Notes: generated from the letters alone by a model not told the origin. Positions 7,734 through 15,665 are shown, counted from the stretch's first letter. The stretch is DNA of 15,802 nucleotides from CAWUKT01 sp963923035 (GCA_963923035.1 CAWUKT010000122.1:1-15802), one strand, 5' to 3'. Made by a program: numbers and translations.

Positions 7734-10709
7734 ATGGAATCTTTCCTCCCATTCATCCGGACTTTGCTCCTGTTCGCCTTGCTCTCTCTTCCTAGCCTGT
7801 CCTTCGGGCAGAACTGGCCCCATGAACTTCCCTGGCAGACAGCTCTGGACACCAGCTTCGCCTATGACGTAGAAGAATTGAACGATGGCGACTTCATCGT
7901 GGCCGGGCGGGTGCCCGGTCCCACCGGCGATACCGCCTACCTGGCGCGCCTGAGTCCCGATGGCATCGTCAAATGGGTTCAGCACCCGCCGGCAAAAGGC
8001 TTGCAAAGAGCTACGGAAATGCCGGGTGGCACCCTGATGACCTCCACCTTTTCCCGTCACCGTCGGCCAGTCTTAGCGGCCCTCGACACAGTCGCCTCGG
8101 TATTTCAATACGACCCCACCGGCCAATTGCTCTGGGAATTCCCCTTCAACCACCCCCAGGATACATTTCCCATGGAAATGATCTGGCACAGCAGCCAGCG
8201 GGCGATCATTGGCACTTTCAATTACCACGCTCCCATTCCCCCGGATTCCATTCCGCACTACCGCCTCCACCTGTTGTCCCTGGACAGTGCCGGTCAGGTC
8301 CTCTCCGATTGGGATTTTCCTTCCGTAGGCATCGGAGTCGGGGGCACCAATTGGGGGGCGAATCTGTCCATGACCGAAGTGGGCAATGGTGACATCGTTT
8401 TGGTGACCAGGAATCCCAGCGCCAGCTTTATTTACCGGGTGATACGGGTCTCAGCGACGGGGAACCTCATCTGGCAGAAGGAATTCACCCTGCCGACGCC
8501 GGACGTTGGGACCATGCCCAAGCCGGTCATCCGGGAGGCGGCCAAAGGGGAATTGCACCTGTTCCGCGGCGAGTCCCGGGATTTCCACGGGCAGGAAACG
8601 GGCCTGTACCTCCTGCGGATGAATGCCCAGGGTGATTCGCTGTCGTACGAAGACCTGGCGCCCGCTTCGGGGCTGTTCTGGGCGGGCAGTTTTGCGCCGA
8701 TGGCCGATGGCGGCTGGATGGTGGGCGGCCAGTTCCGCGCCAATTCCAGCGATCCCTGGAAAGGGATCATCGCCCGGCTGGACGCCAACCGCAACTGGTT
8801 GTGGACCCGCTATTACCCCGGCGCCCAAACTTGCCGGAATATCCTCGATCTCGAAGTGTGTACCGACCAGGGAATTGTGGCGGCTGCGACCCCGGAGCTA
8901 GGGGCCAACCATTTCCAGCATGGGGCCCGGGGATTTGTCTATCGCCTTGATACGAATGGTGCCAGTGCCCTGAACCTCGTAGAAGGACACCTTTGGGGCG
9001 ATCTCGACTCGAATTGTGTGTTGGACACCCACGATACGAACCTGATGGGAGTCACCGTGACCGCCCTGACCACGGGGGCGGTGGGTGTCACTGATCCTGC
9101 TGGATACTACCAGCTTTGGTTGCCCGCTGGTACCCACGACATCACCTTTGTGCCTCCCTACCAAAGCTCATTGACCGCGACCCACTGCCTGCCCTCCGAT
9201 ACCCAGACCGTGGCCTTGACCGGTTTGCAGGATACGCTTTCAGGAATTGATTTCCCTTTGACCGGAAGCCAGTTGAACGCCCTGTTGGCGGTGCAGGTCA
9301 CTCCCAAATGGGACCAGCGGATCTGTTCGATGGTTGCCTTTGACGTCACCTGTTCCAATTGGGGCCTGTTGTCTGCTGATTCGGCCTACGTGGACATCAC
9401 CTGGGACAGCGCTCTGGCCTTCAATTCCGCTTCCGTTCCCTGGGATTCCCTCGCCAGCAACCTCTTTCGCTTCTACCCCGATACGCTGGACCCGATGCAG
9501 AGCATTTCCTTTGACCTCTACCTGGATGTCGACTGCAATGCGCCGCTGGGCCTGACCCAATGCGTCCAAGCCCATATCTATCCCGATTCGGGATGGTGGG
9601 GCAACCTGTCCGCTTGGAATGGGGCGAGCTTACGGGTGGAGGGAAATTGCAATGGAAATGGAGAAGTGGAGTTTACGTTGGAGAATGTGGGGACGGCCAA
9701 TATGCTGGATGAGTCGGGTTTGTGGGTCCTGGAAGACGATTTGTTGCGGTTGGTGGATTCGGTGCAATTGGACATGGGCGAGGATACGATCTATACCTTT
9801 GCGGCAAATGGAAATGGGTGGGCGCTGATGGTCGATCAGGTCAATCCACACCCCGGCATGAGTCGGCCGAGGGATTTTGTGGAGGCTTGCGGAAACAATT
9901 TCGGGAATTCCCTCGGCTATGGCCTGGAACTGCTCACCGATGACCTCGACCCCTATGTCGACATTGCCTGCGGAGAACTGCTGAACAGCTACGATCCCAA
10001 CGACAAGGTTGGCTATCCCATTGGCCTGGGGGAAGACCACCTCATCCCCCTCGGAGAAGCCCTCGATTACCGCATCCGTTTCCAAAACACCGGCAATGAT
10101 ACCGCCTACAAGGTCGTGGTTCGGGACCTCCTGCCCCCGGAACTGGACCCGGCGACCCTCCAAATGGGTTGGGTCAGCCACCCCTACCAATTGATTACCG
10201 CCGCCGACGGTGCCCTGGAATGGCAGTTTGACAACATCAACCTGCCCGACTCCGCCACCGATCCAATGGGCAGCCAGGGCGTCATTTATTTCTCCATCCA
10301 CCAGCGCCCCTCCAACCAGGTCGGCGACGTGATCAAGAATGCCGCCGATATTTTCTTTGACTTCAATCCCCCCATCATCACTGACACCGCCTGGCATACC
10401 CTCGGCGAGCCCGGCATGGGCTACCTCTACCCCGATCCTGCGCCATATGCCGGAGAAGGCCTCGCTCGCCTCCATGTTTATCCGAATCCATTTTCGGAGT
10501 GGGTCCGGTTCGAGATCGAAGGGGCCGAGGCCCGGCGGATGGTCCTGACGCTGTACGATGTGCAAGGGCGGCGGGTCCTGGAAAAGGAGGGACGGGAAAC
10601 CAACTACATCCAGATGGAGCGGGGACAAGTCGGCACTGGCATCTACCTCTACCAATTGGAGGTCGACGGGCAGGTTTGGTCGGGGAAGGTCCTGAACCTT
10701 CCGAAATAG
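7734..10709 (+). CDS. Large secreted protein with T9SS C-terminal sorting domain
   Basis: A 991-residue exported protein. Residues 1-25 are a Sec signal peptide (LLLFALLSLPSLSFG, then Gln). Residues about 30-410 look like a beta-propeller of loose repeats (GDFIVAGRV.GDTAYLARLSPDGIVKW, later GGWMVGGQF and GIVAAATPEL). Residues about 415-500 match an SdrD B-like/regulatory domain (GHLWGDLDSNCVLDTHDTNLMGVTVTAL, then TDPAGYYQLWLPAGTHDITF). Residues about 505-745 are further beta-rich repeats. Residues about 750-890 are a DUF11-like repeat (LDYRIRFQNTGNDTAYKVVVRDLLPPEL to AADIFFDFNPPIITDT). Residues about 912-991 are the T9SS type A sorting domain: LHVYPNPFSEWVRFE, YDVQGRRVLEKEG, GTGIYLYQLEVDGQVWSGKVL. 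It is therefore predicted to cross the outer membrane and be surface-attached or released. No enzyme domain is seen; an adhesive or structural role is inference. Confidence 0.92.
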   Translation: MESFLPFIRTLLLFALLSLPSLSFGQNWPHELPWQTALDTSFAYDVEELNDGDFIVAGRVPGPTGDTAYLARLSPDGIVKWVQHPPAKGLQRATEMPGGTLMTSTFSRHRRPVLAALDTVASVFQYDPTGQLLWEFPFNHPQDTFPMEMIWHSSQRAIIGTFNYHAPIPPDSIPHYRLHLLSLDSAGQVLSDWDFPSVGIGVGGTNWGANLSMTEVGNGDIVLVTRNPSASFIYRVIRVSATGNLIWQKEFTLPTPDVGTMPKPVIREAAKGELHLFRGESRDFHGQETGLYLLRMNAQGDSLSYEDLAPASGLFWAGSFAPMADGGWMVGGQFRANSSDPWKGIIARLDANRNWLWTRYYPGAQTCRNILDLEVCTDQGIVAAATPELGANHFQHGARGFVYRLDTNGASALNLVEGHLWGDLDSNCVLDTHDTNLMGVTVTALTTGAVGVTDPAGYYQLWLPAGTHDITFVPPYQSSLTATHCLPSDTQTVALTGLQDTLSGIDFPLTGSQLNALLAVQVTPKWDQRICSMVAFDVTCSNWGLLSADSAYVDITWDSALAFNSASVPWDSLASNLFRFYPDTLDPMQSISFDLYLDVDCNAPLGLTQCVQAHIYPDSGWWGNLSAWNGASLRVEGNCNGNGEVEFTLENVGTANMLDESGLWVLEDDLLRLVDSVQLDMGEDTIYTFAANGNGWALMVDQVNPHPGMSRPRDFVEACGNNFGNSLGYGLELLTDDLDPYVDIACGELLNSYDPNDKVGYPIGLGEDHLIPLGEALDYRIRFQNTGNDTAYKVVVRDLLPPELDPATLQMGWVSHPYQLITAADGALEWQFDNINLPDSATDPMGSQGVIYFSIHQRPSNQVGDVIKNAADIFFDFNPPIITDTAWHTLGEPGMGYLYPDPAPYAGEGLARLHVYPNPFSEWVRFEIEGAEARRMVLTLYDVQGRRVLEKEGRETNYIQMERGQVGTGIYLYQLEVDGQVWSGKVLNLPK

Positions 10710-10740
10710 AATCGTTTCAACATCACCTCTAACAATGCGA

Positions 10741-10769
10741 ACAGGCCGCCCCTTGTCCGGGCGGCCTGT
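10741..10769. terminator. Hairpin shared by two convergent genes
   Basis: ACAGGCCGCCC (10741-10751) and GGGCGGCCTGT (10759-10769) form a perfect 11-bp GC-rich stem with a 7-base loop. It lies 31 bases after the T9SS protein stop and 22 bases beyond the serine-hydrolase stop, so it can serve both directions. Neither side has a T-tract, so it may act with other factors or protect 3' ends. Confidence 0.6.
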
Positions 10770-10791
10770 ATCGATAAGGAACTTAATCGGA

Positions 10792-12000
10792 TCAAAACAT
10801 CGCGGCCAAAGTCGCGTCGTAAATCTCTTCCCGCAGGTCCCGTTCGCTCAACGAGCCGCAATTCGTGAGGAGGACATAGCAGTAGCCGGTTTCGGGGAAA
10901 TAATAGGCACTGCTCAGGAAGCCGTCGATGCCTCCCGTATGCCCGATGGCGTACCCATAGGCCGTATCGAAGTATTCCAGACCGTAGCCACCTTGCGAAT
11001 AGCCATCGTAGCCGCCCAGGTCCGATTCGGGGAGGGGAACCCATTCTTGCATCTGCGCCGTGGACGCTGGACTGAGCAGTTCACCTTCGCCCAAGGCAAT
11101 CATGAAGGTCGCCAGGTCCCAGGCATTGATGGCGATGCCGCCATCCCCGGTGCCCATTTCATCTCCATAGAGAAAGCCCGATTCAAACCACTCGTCGTTG
11201 CCGTGGATGTCGACATAGCCCTTGACCAAGCCATCCGTCAGCGGTTGGGTGGTACCGTAGCGGGCGCTGTTCAGGCCCAGCGGCTGGAAAATATATTGTT
11301 GGTAGGCCTCGGCCAGGGTCAGGCCGCTGGCCGCCTCGATGATCATGCCCAGCAGCAGATAATTCGTATTGGAGTAGGAATAGACCTCGCCAATTTCATT
11401 GGTGGCGGAGAGGGAATAGGTATAGCGGAGAATATCCTCGTCCAACCAGCCGTTCTCCCGGCGGTTGTAGCGGTCCAGGTCATAGGCAGTCGTATAATAG
11501 TCGGGAATCCCGCTGGTATGGTTGAGCAAATGCCCAATGGTGGAGCCCTCGACATTGTCCACCTCCCGTACAATTTCATCCGACAACCACTTCGAAGCCG
11601 GGTCATCGATGCTGAGGAGTCCGGCATCCACGAGCGCAAAGGTCGCGACACCGGTGAAAATCTTGGAGATGCTGGCGATCAGGAACGGGTTACAGGTATT
11701 GACCGGGACCCCGGAAGCGAGGTCGGCGTAGCCACTCGCACCCTGCCAGGTGCCCGAGGCGTCCCGCACGAGCAGGACCGACCCGACCAGACCCTGAGAG
11801 ACCTTGTCATCGAGGATTTGTTGGTACGTGGCGGATTGAGGATGGGCGGCGCTGTTGTCATTGGTCGAAACCTGGCAGCTATAATGGTCCTCGGCGAAGA
11901 TTTCGTCCTGTTGGCAGGAGAAGAGAGCGAGGGCCAGCACCGCGAGCAGGATGAGGGAGCGGGCGGAAGGAGTCGAGTGGGGAATAGGAAAATGGTTCAT
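10792..12000 (-). CDS. Serine hydrolase lipoprotein (beta-lactamase class C / DD-peptidase-like)
   Basis: A 402-residue lipoprotein. A hydrophobic signal (LILLAVLALALFSC) gives lipidated Cys29. The mature domain has all three serine beta-lactamase/penicillin-binding motifs: SISK (nucleophile Ser110, Lys113), YSN (Tyr209-Asn211) and HTG (354-356, in place of KTG, as in many class C-like esterases and peptidases), plus LLNHTSGIPDYY. It probably acts on a D-amino peptide, ester or amide outside the cytoplasm; true beta-lactamase activity cannot be read from sequence. The residues after the Cys (CQQDEIF) resemble the lipoprotein export signal described in Capnocytophaga, suggesting surface display. 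The start at 12000 is chosen because it begins the lipoprotein signal; the frame stays open upstream to 12444 only as a shadow of the next gene. It lies 41 bases downstream of that gene, likely one operon. Confidence 0.9.
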   Translation of the reverse strand: MNHFPIPHSTPSARSLILLAVLALALFSCQQDEIFAEDHYSCQVSTNDNSAAHPQSATYQQILDDKVSQGLVGSVLLVRDASGTWQGASGYADLASGVPVNTCNPFLIASISKIFTGVATFALVDAGLLSIDDPASKWLSDEIVREVDNVEGSTIGHLLNHTSGIPDYYTTAYDLDRYNRRENGWLDEDILRYTYSLSATNEIGEVYSYSNTNYLLLGMIIEAASGLTLAEAYQQYIFQPLGLNSARYGTTQPLTDGLVKGYVDIHGNDEWFESGFLYGDEMGTGDGGIAINAWDLATFMIALGEGELLSPASTAQMQEWVPLPESDLGGYDGYSQGGYGLEYFDTAYGYAIGHTGGIDGFLSSAYYFPETGYCYVLLTNCGSLSERDLREEIYDATLAAMF

Positions 12001-12041
12001 GGGAGGAAGGATTGAAGAAGAATGGGAAAAAGGAAAAGAGG

Positions 12042-12611
12042 TCAGATGCGCGCCCGGACACCCACGGCCAGGAAGGTATGGGGCAATACGGGGAGAACGC
12101 TGATGAAAGGCGTTTGCAGAGACACCCGGTAATTGATATAGGGGGAGAAATTGCGGGAATGGAAGAATTCCATGCCCAGCCCGGCATCCACCGTGAGGTG
12201 GGGCCGTCCCAATTGGGTCTTGGGGGCAAAGGTACCATCCGCTTCCCGGGCGTAGATGGGCGCGGGAAAATAAGAGTGGAGGTAGCCCAGCCCGGGCTCC
12301 AGGTCCACGACAATGTCGTCCGTGATCGGCACCCCAATGCCGTAAACGCCCCGCAAGGTGAAGCCGCTGAGGAGCGTATTGCTGTAGAAGCCGCCGGCGC
12401 TGACCCGGACGGTCTTCGGCAGTCGAGCCGATTCTGAAGTCCACAGCTCCAGGCCGATCTCACCGCCGGGATGGACGGGGCCGAGCGTGGTAAAGGGAAT
12501 GGCGAGGGCCTGCGTTTGGACCGAGACAAAAATCCGGCCGGGGAGTTGTGCGTTTGCGACCAGTCCGAGACTGGTCAGGAGGAGGAAGGTCAGGAGGATT
12601 CGAGGTTTCAT
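12042..12611 (-). CDS. Secreted outer-membrane beta-barrel-like protein
   Basis: A 189-residue protein. Residues 1-21 form a clear Sec signal peptide (KPRILLTFLLLTSLGLVANA, then QLPG). The mature part alternates polar and hydrophobic residues in short strands with Gly and aromatic residues: GGEIGLELWTSE, KTVRVSAGGFYSN, FTLRGVYGIGVPI, DIVVDLEPGLGYLHSYF, LTVDAGLGMEFFHS, SPYINYRVSLQT, and a last strand TFLAVGVRARI ending near the C-terminus, as small eight-stranded barrels do. It is predicted to sit in the outer membrane; no family name is certain. It is the first gene of a probable two-gene operon with the serine-hydrolase lipoprotein 41 bases downstream, so the two may work together at the cell surface. 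Confidence 0.75.
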   Translation of the reverse strand: MKPRILLTFLLLTSLGLVANAQLPGRIFVSVQTQALAIPFTTLGPVHPGGEIGLELWTSESARLPKTVRVSAGGFYSNTLLSGFTLRGVYGIGVPITDDIVVDLEPGLGYLHSYFPAPIYAREADGTFAPKTQLGRPHLTVDAGLGMEFFHSRNFSPYINYRVSLQTPFISVLPVLPHTFLAVGVRARI

Positions 12612-12707
12612 GGTGCTGTTTTTCTCCTAGACAAGCCACCCGCATTTCACCCTTACGCCCCAGCCCTTTTTATTTCACTTTCCCCTTTTCTCCCTCCCCC
12701 TACCCAC

Positions 12708-12738
12708 AAAAAATGGCCACCTCCCGGAGGAGGTGACC
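12708..12738 (-). terminator. Rho-independent terminator of the SnoaL/hydrolase unit
   Basis: Read on the minus strand, GGTCACCTCC (12738-12729) pairs with GGAGGTGGCC (12724-12715), ten pairs with one T/G, around a 4-base loop, followed by ATTTTTT. It lies 33 bases past the stop of the alpha/beta hydrolase gene. The plus-strand sequence from the A-run, AAAAAATGGCCACCTC, nearly repeats the minus strand of the 2093-2127 terminator. Confidence 0.85.
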
Positions 12739-12770
12739 CGCTGATCATTTCAGTCGCGAAACGTTGAAGC

Positions 12771-14123
12771 CTACTTCAATTGCGCTTCAAACCATTCGCT
12801 GGCCTGCTGGATGCCCTGGGCGATGTACTCGTCCTGGTCGTAGAAATCAAACTGGCCCACATTCTCCAGCCACACGATGTTCTTTTCCCCGGCCAGCCCG
12901 GCGTAGAAGGACTCGGTTCCAGCCGGAACCGCCGCCGCTTGACTGTGCAGGATCTGCACCGGCGTCTTGACCTGCGGAGCCAGCGCCACCGCGTCAAAGG
13001 TCAGCCACTCTTTCCAGGCCATGACCGCGAATTGGTTGCCCCAGGCCGGAATCGCACCCCGTTCGGGGTTCAGGTAGTAGTCCCACTCGCCGTACATGGC
13101 CGCGTTGGGATTGGTCGTGCTGATTGCGGGGACATACTCGACCTCGCCGGTCGTGGCAAACTTGTCCTTGGCCGCTTCGGCAGCCCCCAATTTCGCCGAG
13201 ACCCCTTCTTCGCCGCCGTAGATCAGGTCGACCAATTCGGCATTGTGGAGCCAGGGAGCTACGAACTGGATGGCGTTCAAAGGCGCGCCCTTGGTCTCGG
13301 CCAGGGCCATATAGCCGGCGCTGGCGCAGATCGCGAGGCCACCGACCCGGTCCTGGTCGACGTAGGGCAGAGATTGGAGGTATTCAGCGGCGTGGACGAT
13401 GTCCTCGGCCTTCATGTCGGGATGCTCGTAGTTGCGGGGCTGGCCTTCACTCTCCCCGTAGTTGCGGAAATCAAAGGTGAGCGCGACAAAGCCTTCCCGG
13501 GCCAGTTGCTCGGCGTAGGCATTCGGCATCTGCTCTTTGACCGTTGTCCAGCTTCCGGTCACGACGACTGCGGCGTAGCTTTCCTCAGGATTGAATCCGG
13601 CCGGGAGGAAGAGGTCGCCGCGCAGGGTCAGCCCTTCGCTCAGGAAACTGACCTTCTCCGGCGCGCCCTCCACATTGAAATTGGCTTGGAGATCGAGGCC
13701 AAAGGCTTCGGTCAGGACCGTCGGGTCAAAGTATTCGGTGAATCGCCGGACCTTGCCGTCCTGCGTCTCGACGATGGCCGCGTACACATTGTCATAGCGA
13801 CCGCCCGCCGCGAGTTCGATGTCTCCGCTGTATTCCACGATCACCTTGTTGGGATCCTCGGTGGGGTGGAGGCCCCGGTGAAACTGCATCGAGCTGAAGT
13901 TCTGGGGCAGGTCCTTGTATTGGTTGTGGATGGCGGCCTTTCCGATCAGCGAGCTCGGGAACTGCGCGGGCGACAGCGGCATCCATTGTTCTCCCCCTTC
14001 CTGCCAATTCTCCATAAAGGCGGTGATGTCTCCTTGTTCGAGGGAGTTAAAGAAAGTAGAAACGGCGTTGAGGGCTTCGGGGGCAATGAAAGGCAGTGGT
14101 AAATGTCTTGCCGGCGGAGGCAT
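12771..14123 (-). CDS. SnoaL-like domain fused to alpha/beta hydrolase (YcjY/dienelactone hydrolase-like)
   Basis: A 450-residue protein from the ATG at 14123; the frame is open to an ATG at 14192. Residues about 10-140 form an NTF2/SnoaL-like cone (VSTFFNSLEQGDITAFMENW, GKAAIHNQYKDLP, KVIVEYSGDIEL, KVRRFTEYFDPTVL). Residues about 160-450 are an alpha/beta hydrolase: VVVTGSWTTVKEQ, ALTFDFRNYGESEG, nucleophile elbow AICASAGY (Cys266 or Ser268), WLENVGQFDFYDQDEY. The His expected in the last motif is Gln424, and no clear acid appears in ILHSQAAAVPAG, so activity is doubtful. There is no signal peptide of its own. The frame overlaps the secreted SnoaL gene and joins it by a +1 shift, so this may be the distal part of one broken or frameshifted 623-residue protein. 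A terminator follows at 12708. Confidence 0.75.
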   Translation of the reverse strand: MPPPARHLPLPFIAPEALNAVSTFFNSLEQGDITAFMENWQEGGEQWMPLSPAQFPSSLIGKAAIHNQYKDLPQNFSSMQFHRGLHPTEDPNKVIVEYSGDIELAAGGRYDNVYAAIVETQDGKVRRFTEYFDPTVLTEAFGLDLQANFNVEGAPEKVSFLSEGLTLRGDLFLPAGFNPEESYAAVVVTGSWTTVKEQMPNAYAEQLAREGFVALTFDFRNYGESEGQPRNYEHPDMKAEDIVHAAEYLQSLPYVDQDRVGGLAICASAGYMALAETKGAPLNAIQFVAPWLHNAELVDLIYGGEEGVSAKLGAAEAAKDKFATTGEVEYVPAISTTNPNAAMYGEWDYYLNPERGAIPAWGNQFAVMAWKEWLTFDAVALAPQVKTPVQILHSQAAAVPAGTESFYAGLAGEKNIVWLENVGQFDFYDQDEYIAQGIQQASEWFEAQLK

Positions 14124-14643
14124 TTTCCTGGGCCAATGCGGGAAGTTGTTCATTTCCTCCCTGCCCTTCGAAATTGAAAACCATCCGGTCAATCACCCAT
14201 GCTTCTTCCCCGCGGGCACTCAGTTGGACGTCGTACTGGCCGTATACCGTCCAGGAGTCGCCCCCTTCATGGCCAGGCAGGTAGTGCATGGCCAATCCCC
14301 GAAAACTGGCATGGGCCTGATCGCCTTCGATGTTCACGTCGATGTGACCCAGTTGGTGGTAGGTATTTTGGAAGCCGGGCAGGAAGGCCTCCCAATTGGC
14401 GACCAGCTGATCCGCGGCAATGTTTGCGCCGGGCTGCTGGGTCATCGATGAATAGTCGGCCCACAATTCGTCGGCCATTTGGGCGCGGACCTGGGGCCAA
14501 TCGCGCAGGTCCACCCCGTCGAACAGATAGTGGATGGTTTCTTCGACCGGGGACATGAGGGCGTTGCCTCCCTGGGCGGGAACTTCCGATGCGTTGGAAG
14601 AGATGAGCACGGCGAGCAGACCTTTGATGAGATTATTTTTCAT
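14047..14643 (-). CDS. Secreted SnoaL-like (NTF2 fold) protein, C-terminus uncertain
   Basis: A 198-residue protein from the ATG at 14643, chosen because it begins a signal peptide (KNNLIKGLLAVLISSNASEVPAQ); an in-frame ATG at 14673 would only add a polar lead. Residues about 31-165 form a SnoaL-like domain: SPVEETIHYLFDGVDLRDWPQVRAQM, ADYSSMTQQPGANIAADQLVANWEAFLPGF, HQLGHIDVNIEGDQAHASFRGLAMHYL, WTVYGQYDVQL, WVIDRMVFNFEGQ. Such domains bind small ligands or act as isomerases or polyketide cyclases; no substrate is evident. The last 20 or so residues (FHCPRSPQRRFYFL) look unlike the domain and overlap the start of the next gene in another frame, so the natural protein may end earlier or continue into the hydrolase after a +1 shift. 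Confidence 0.72.
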   Translation of the reverse strand: MKNNLIKGLLAVLISSNASEVPAQGGNALMSPVEETIHYLFDGVDLRDWPQVRAQMADELWADYSSMTQQPGANIAADQLVANWEAFLPGFQNTYHQLGHIDVNIEGDQAHASFRGLAMHYLPGHEGGDSWTVYGQYDVQLSARGEEAWVIDRMVFNFEGQGGNEQLPALAQENASAGKTFTTAFHCPRSPQRRFYFL

Positions 14644-14670
14644 GGGAAACTGTTTTTGTTGTTGATGGTC

Positions 14671-14737
14671 CAAAGGTCGGGGGAGGGAGGCAGGTGGAGA
14701 TAACGGATATCAAAGGGGAGATGACAAATTTCAAAGG
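14671..14737. promoter_or_regulatory. Three CAAAGG repeats between the AraC and SnoaL genes
   Basis: CAAAGG occurs at 14671, 14711 and 14732, offsets of 40 and 21 bases (about four and two helical turns), so all three would face one side of the DNA. The contexts are partly alike: CAAAGGTCGG, CAAAGGGGAG and CAAAGGTGGTCGG. On the coding (minus) strand they read CCTTTG, which also contains the TTTG promoter box. They could be binding sites for the adjacent AraC-type regulator, promoter boxes, or chance. Confidence 0.3.
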
Positions 14738-14765
14738 TGGTCGGGAAAAGGGACATTTTTTCACT

Positions 14766-15665
14766 TCACACCAACTCCTGCGCCCGGAACTGGTTCGGGG
14801 TGAGGCCCGTCTTGCGTTTGAAGAAGGCGTTGAAGTGCGTGGGCTCGGGATAATGCAAACGGAAGGCGATTTTCTTGACGCTGAGGTCCGATTGGCGGAG
14901 CAAGGCCTTGGCGGAAGCGAGCAGGCTGGTCTGTATCAATTGCGAGGCCGTCTGGTGGGTGATCCGTTTGACGACGGCATTCAGGTGGTTCGGGTGAATG
15001 GCCAATTGATCGGCATAAAAGGAGGTATGGCGCACTTCCGGGTCGAATTCTTCCTTGACGAGGATGGTTTCGACGAGGGTGCGGAAGCGGGAGACCAATA
15101 AAACATCCTGGGTCCGGTTGCTTTCCTCGAAGCCCGTGCCCGCATCGATCTGCTCGAATTGGCGCCGGGTCAGGTTAAGGAGCAATTGGGTATAGGCGTG
15201 GATGAAGGCAAATTTATCCGGGTGGTCGCTGTGGTACTCCTTGTGGATGCGGTCGAAACAGTGCTGGGCTTCGGCTTCGGCCTCGGGACTGAGGTCAAAG
15301 GCGATGTAGCGGTCGAGGCGGAAAAAGGAGTAGTCGACAATGAATTTCTTCCAGTGGGGGTTCTGGGAAATGAATTCGGAGGTGAACATGATGTACCAGC
15401 CCTCCCAGTCGGGGAGGATGTCCCAGGAGATGATTTGGTAGGGGGAATTGAAAAAGAAGCTGGTGGTCAGGGGTTGGCCCATGACCTCGGTATTGGAGCC
15501 CTGCCGCCGCAGGGAAATGGCATAGAACTCGTGCCGGAACGGCTCCTGGTGGGCGTGGACCGTCTTCATATTGTCCTCGAAGCGCCGGATGTCGAAGAAT
15601 CGGTACCGGGGCGCCGGGATATTGATGGTTGCGCAGTATTCGGTGAGGGTTGAGATGTGCTCCAC
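14766..15665 (-). CDS. AraC-family transcriptional regulator
   Basis: A 299-residue protein. Residues about 1-180 hold an N-terminal cupin-like sensing region (EPFRHEFYAISLRRQG, SFFFNSPYQIISWD, GWYIMFTSEFI). Residues about 214-299 are the double helix-turn-helix: YADQLAIHPNHLNAVVKRIT and the family signature VKKIAFRLHYPEPTHFNAFFKRKTGLTPNQFR. The start is uncertain. The frame is open to a TTG at 15716, but that start falls within a strong hairpin; the GTG at 15665 (reading MEHISTLTEYCATINIP) gives a natural N-terminus, while the first ATG (15572) would cut into conserved sequence. The ligand is unknown. It precedes the SnoaL/hydrolase genes on the same strand with a 122-base gap and is their likeliest local regulator, by position only. 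Confidence 0.87.
   Translation of the reverse strand: MEHISTLTEYCATINIPAPRYRFFDIRRFEDNMKTVHAHQEPFRHEFYAISLRRQGSNTEVMGQPLTTSFFFNSPYQIISWDILPDWEGWYIMFTSEFISQNPHWKKFIVDYSFFRLDRYIAFDLSPEAEAEAQHCFDRIHKEYHSDHPDKFAFIHAYTQLLLNLTRRQFEQIDAGTGFEESNRTQDVLLVSRFRTLVETILVKEEFDPEVRHTSFYADQLAIHPNHLNAVVKRITHQTASQLIQTSLLASAKALLRQSDLSVKKIAFRLHYPEPTHFNAFFKRKTGLTPNQFRAQELV

Noticed and set aside
10735..12015. 426-codon open frame antisense to the serine hydrolase
   Set aside because: It is a mirror of a gene with complete SxxK, YxN and HTG motifs; the antisense product looks like no protein family.
12001..12444. N-terminal extension of the serine hydrolase to 550 residues
   Set aside because: The extension is Arg/Pro/His-rich, overlaps the barrel-like protein gene in another frame and would bury the lipoprotein signal that starts at 12000.
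12780..14102. 440-codon open frame antisense to the SnoaL-hydrolase gene
   Set aside because: It has no domain, signal or sensible composition. Long antisense frames are expected here because C/G-ending codons remove stops; the hydrolase motifs are on the minus strand.
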